Below are positions 61,134-64,000 of a stretch of 64,000 nucleotides of DNA, piece after piece. Source of the stretch: an uncultured Bacteroides sp. (lineage in GTDB: Bacteria > Bacteroidota > Bacteroidia > Bacteroidales > Bacteroidaceae); assembly GCF_959029255.1 (NCBI RefSeq), contig NZ_CAUFUE010000004.1, positions 124,001 to 188,000 on the forward strand. The letters are read 5' to 3'. The stretch's first letter is position 1, and every line of letters starts with the position of its first letter. Below the pieces are notes generated by a model, which was given only the letters and a program-made list of their open reading frames with translations, did no database searches and was not told the origin of the DNA. The position numbers were made by a program, and so were the translations under genes.

Positions 61134-64000
61134 ATGGCAAAGCATCTTATATATCTTATAGCTAGCTTATTATTATTGCCTCTTCATGCGCAGAAACCGG
61201 AGCGCATAAACTTCACCCATATTGGGCTGGAAGAAGGGTTGTCTCAAAGTACCGTTTTCGATATCGTACAAGACAAATATGATAATATGTGGTTTGCCAC
61301 TTACAACGGATTGAATAAGTACGATGGTTATACTTTCACCATATATCAACACAATGACAAAAATGAATATAGCTTAGGATGCGATATTATCCGTTCATTA
61401 GAAACAGACAATCAAGGCAAGGTATGGATTGGAACTTATGAAGGGCTCTCACTTTATGATTATGAAAAGGAGTGTTTTTATAACTTCCAGTATAAAAAAG
61501 GAAATAAAAACATGCCCGTCAATAATATAGCAACAGTCAATGACGAATTATTGCTTATTTGTACAGATGATGAACTTATCTTGTTCGATATCCCTACACA
61601 ATCATTTACCAAATCCCAACTAAATCCTCAACTGTTTATCATAAAAGCCACTTCTATTAATCGTCAGGACGACAATATCTTCATAGGAAGCCGTGACGGC
61701 CTGTATTCTTATTCCATCTCACAAAATTCCATCAAGAACATCGTTCCTGAAATTCTAAGGGGAAAACGCATACTTCCCATTTTGCGACAATCCCCTACGC
61801 AATTATGGGTAGGTACCGAAGGGGATGGCTTATTCCTGATAAACCCTTTAAACAACGAGGTGAAGCAATATACAGCAACCACCGGAAATGAACACGCAAT
61901 CAGTTCAAACTACATACGTGCTCTTTCTTTGGATACACAAAACAGACTATGGATAGGTACTATCAACTCTCTTAATATCTATCAAAAGGAAAACGACACA
62001 TTCACAATTTATAAAAGTAATCCACTCAGAAAAGGCAGTTTGTCCCAAACGTCTATTCGCAGTATATTTACTGACTCCCAAGGAGGTGTATGGGTGGGGA
62101 CATTCTTCGGAGGTCTGAATTACTACCATCCTTTGAAAAACCGTTTCAAGAATATACAGTCTATCGCTAACCATAATTCCCTCAACAACGATATCATAAA
62201 CTGCATAGTAGAAGATAAACAACATAATTTGTGGATTGGTACTAATAGCGGTGGGGTTAATTTTTATAACTCCAAGACCAATACATTTACACATTATACC
62301 CGAAAAGACGGGTTAGGTTCCAATGACGTAAAAACCATTTATGTAGATGAAGCACACAAAAAAGTCTATATCGGTACCCATGCCGGTGGAATAAACATAC
62401 TGCACCCAGCCACCGGCCGTATTGAAAATATCATGCCTTCCCATCCGTCAGATATCGCTTTAAAAAGTATTTACGCTATCGTACCCATTGGTAATGGTGA
62501 ATATTGGATAGGTACATTAGGCGGAGTACTACGTTTCAACCCCTTACAAAAAACTTTCACTCCTGTCACTACCGAAAAAAACGGCAGACCTTTTAAAAGC
62601 ACACAAATCACAACTGTTTTCAAAGACAGCAAGAAACGTTTGTGGTTCGGTAGTGAAATAGGGCTTATTGCCTATACACAAGATGAGAATGAGTTGCAGA
62701 ACGTATCCGTGTTGCCATCTTCTTCTCCCCTCAACCATCAGTTCATTAACTGCATTTATGAGGGACATGATGGCCTTTTTTGGATTGGTACACGCAATGG
62801 TATGTATCGTTATAATGAAACAACCAAGGAACTCAAACAATATACGACAGAAGAAGGTTTACCCAACAATGTCGTATTCGGTATTCTGGAAGACGATGAA
62901 AGTAAATTATGGATTAGTACGGACAGAGGTTTAAGTTGTTTTCAACCCAACACGGAGAAATTCCGTAATTTCACAAGTAATGATGGACTACAAAGTAATC
63001 AATTCACAGCTTCTGCATATTTCCGCACTGCAAATGGACAAATGTATTTCGGTGGTATCAAAGGAATTACTACCTTTCAGCCGGAACAAATAGTGGACAA
63101 TCCGTATACCCCTCCGGTGGTCATCAGCCGTCTACAAGTATTCAATAAGAAGGTGATGCCGGGAGACGATACCCACATATTAGACAAGAACATAAGTGAT
63201 ACGCACCATATCACACTTACAGCCAAACAATCTATGTTCTCACTGGATTTTGTTGTATCAAACTACATATCCGGTAATCACAACTCATTTGCTTATATGC
63301 TGAAAGGGTACGACACAGAATGGTATTATACAAACACGCAACGTACCGTTTCATACTCAAACTTACCTGCCGGAACATATCACTTTCTTGTAAAGGCTGC
63401 CAACAACGACGGGAAATGGAACGAAAAGCCGACCGAACTCAAAATCACCATACTACCGGTATGGTATAAGACCTGGTGGGCCATCTTATTATTCATCATA
63501 ATTTTCATTATAATCATCGTTTTTATCTTCCGCTATTTCTGGATTCGTAAAAGTTGGGAAACAAAATTAATGATGGAACAAGCAGACAAAGAGAGACAAA
63601 AAGAAGTGAACGAAATGAAATTGCGTTTCTTCATCAATATATCCCATGAACTGCGTACTCCTCTCACCCTTATTCTTGCGCCGGTACAGGACATGCTGGA
63701 AAAAGTTACCGACAAATGGCTGTATAAACAATTGGAACATGTACAGAAAAACACAAACCGGCTACTACACCTGGTCAATCAACTGATGGACTACAGACGT
63801 GCCGAACTCGGAGTATTCAGCCTCAAAGTAAAACGAAACCCTATTCATAAATTCATTGAAAAGGATTTCCTATATTACGACCGGTTGGCACAAAAGAAAA
63901 AAATTACTTATAACTTTATATCAGAAGTGGAAGGCAAAAATATCCTCTGTGACCCCAGTTATTTGGAGTTGATTGTTAATAATCTGCTTTCTAATGCCTT
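61134..64000 (+). CDS. Hybrid two-component system sensor/regulator (HTCS), 3' end outside window
   Basis: At least 955 residues, cut by the right edge. Signal peptide MAKHLIYLIASLLLLPLHAQ. Then a large periplasmic sensor of beta-propeller repeats (recurring LWIGT/VWIGT/GLNKYDG units) to about 660, a Y_Y_Y domain about 690-775 (FAYMLKGYDTEWYYTN; LPAGTYHFLVKAANNDGKW), one membrane helix about 783-805, and a histidine kinase. The H-box NISHELRTPLTLILAP has His838, and the N-box (LELIVNNLLSNA) is reached at the window end. Receiver and AraC-type DNA-binding domains are expected beyond it but not seen. In known Bacteroides PULs, HTCS sensors bind an oligosaccharide, often a lyase product, and switch on the PUL. 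Same strand and next to GH88. Confidence 0.93.
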   Translation, partial: MAKHLIYLIASLLLLPLHAQKPERINFTHIGLEEGLSQSTVFDIVQDKYDNMWFATYNGLNKYDGYTFTIYQHNDKNEYSLGCDIIRSLETDNQGKVWIGTYEGLSLYDYEKECFYNFQYKKGNKNMPVNNIATVNDELLLICTDDELILFDIPTQSFTKSQLNPQLFIIKATSINRQDDNIFIGSRDGLYSYSISQNSIKNIVPEILRGKRILPILRQSPTQLWVGTEGDGLFLINPLNNEVKQYTATTGNEHAISSNYIRALSLDTQNRLWIGTINSLNIYQKENDTFTIYKSNPLRKGSLSQTSIRSIFTDSQGGVWVGTFFGGLNYYHPLKNRFKNIQSIANHNSLNNDIINCIVEDKQHNLWIGTNSGGVNFYNSKTNTFTHYTRKDGLGSNDVKTIYVDEAHKKVYIGTHAGGINILHPATGRIENIMPSHPSDIALKSIYAIVPIGNGEYWIGTLGGVLRFNPLQKTFTPVTTEKNGRPFKSTQITTVFKDSKKRLWFGSEIGLIAYTQDENELQNVSVLPSSSPLNHQFINCIYEGHDGLFWIGTRNGMYRYNETTKELKQYTTEEGLPNNVVFGILEDDESKLWISTDRGLSCFQPNTEKFRNFTSNDGLQSNQFTASAYFRTANGQMYFGGIKGITTFQPEQIVDNPYTPPVVISRLQVFNKKVMPGDDTHILDKNISDTHHITLTAKQSMFSLDFVVSNYISGNHNSFAYMLKGYDTEWYYTNTQRTVSYSNLPAGTYHFLVKAANNDGKWNEKPTELKITILPVWYKTWWAILLFIIIFIIIIVFIFRYFWIRKSWETKLMMEQADKERQKEVNEMKLRFFINISHELRTPLTLILAPVQDMLEKVTDKWLYKQLEHVQKNTNRLLHLVNQLMDYRRAELGVFSLKVKRNPIHKFIEKDFLYYDRLAQKKKITYNFISEVEGKNILCDPSYLELIVNNLLSNA

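Overview
The window looks like a chromosome segment of a gut Bacteroides (Bacteroidales). The evidence is a SusC/SusD pair with a hybrid two-component sensor, TonB and ExbB/ExbD genes, weak ribosome binding sites, and many promoters with the Bacteroides -7 box TAnnTTTG, sometimes with a -33 TTTG. Lipoproteins, PCMD/calycin-like secreted proteins and DUF3575/fimbrillin-like genes also fit. I cannot name the species.

Positions 1-8 kb hold core genes. On the minus strand are an ExbB - four-helix membrane protein - ExbD operon (ExbD cut by the window edge), tRNA-Ser(GGA), a TatD DNase, an unknown helical protein, a polyprenyl synthetase and TonB. On the plus strand are cmk, ispH and pfkA. A long imperfect palindrome follows pfkA.

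Positions 8.1-11.1 kb hold a compact three-gene operon on the minus strand: a steroid 5-alpha-reductase homologue that keeps both catalytic residues of the human enzyme, a short old-yellow-enzyme/BaiCD-type flavin reductase, and a short-chain dehydrogenase. It has its own near-consensus promoter and sits between pfkA and the citrate operon. It is probably a bile acid or steroid hormone reduction cassette.

Positions 11.2-24.8 kb are biosynthetic: aconitase - isocitrate dehydrogenase - citrate synthase (oxidative TCA arm to 2-oxoglutarate), a UPF1-like helicase, and ilvD-ilvB-ilvN-acyl-ACP thioesterase-ilvC. Upstream of ilvD is a complete transcription attenuator: consensus promoter, a 24-codon leader peptide rich in Val/Leu/Ile, a 10-base antiterminator segment overlapping the leader stop codon, and an intrinsic terminator.

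Positions 25-37.6 kb are mixed: a SlyD-like FKBP isomerase with a Cys/His tail, a cysteine desulfidase/serine dehydratase-like enzyme, two secreted-protein pairs (PCMD lipoprotein + beta-barrel; lipoprotein + calycin-like), chorismate synthase, a Fic protein with a C-terminal winged helix, an M20 dipeptidase and topoisomerase III.

Positions 37.8-64 kb are one polysaccharide utilisation locus. It carries three Ser-type sulfatases, SusC/SusD, two related heparinase II/III-superfamily lyases (one with an ordinary signal peptide, one a lipoprotein), a PL8-like lyase, a GH88 unsaturated uronyl hydrolase, and a hybrid two-component regulator cut by the window end. The set fits a sulfated glycosaminoglycan (chondroitin/dermatan sulfate, hyaluronan or heparan sulfate). 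A DUF3575 plus two fimbrillin-like lipoprotein genes are nested inside it. Pairs of 21-bp direct repeats lie upstream of several transcription units and are candidate sites for the AraC-type output domain of the regulator.

Several repeat families recur in intergenic gaps: hairpins with a GCGCAGCC core, and AAAAGCCTTTT palindromes repeated at 21-22 bp.
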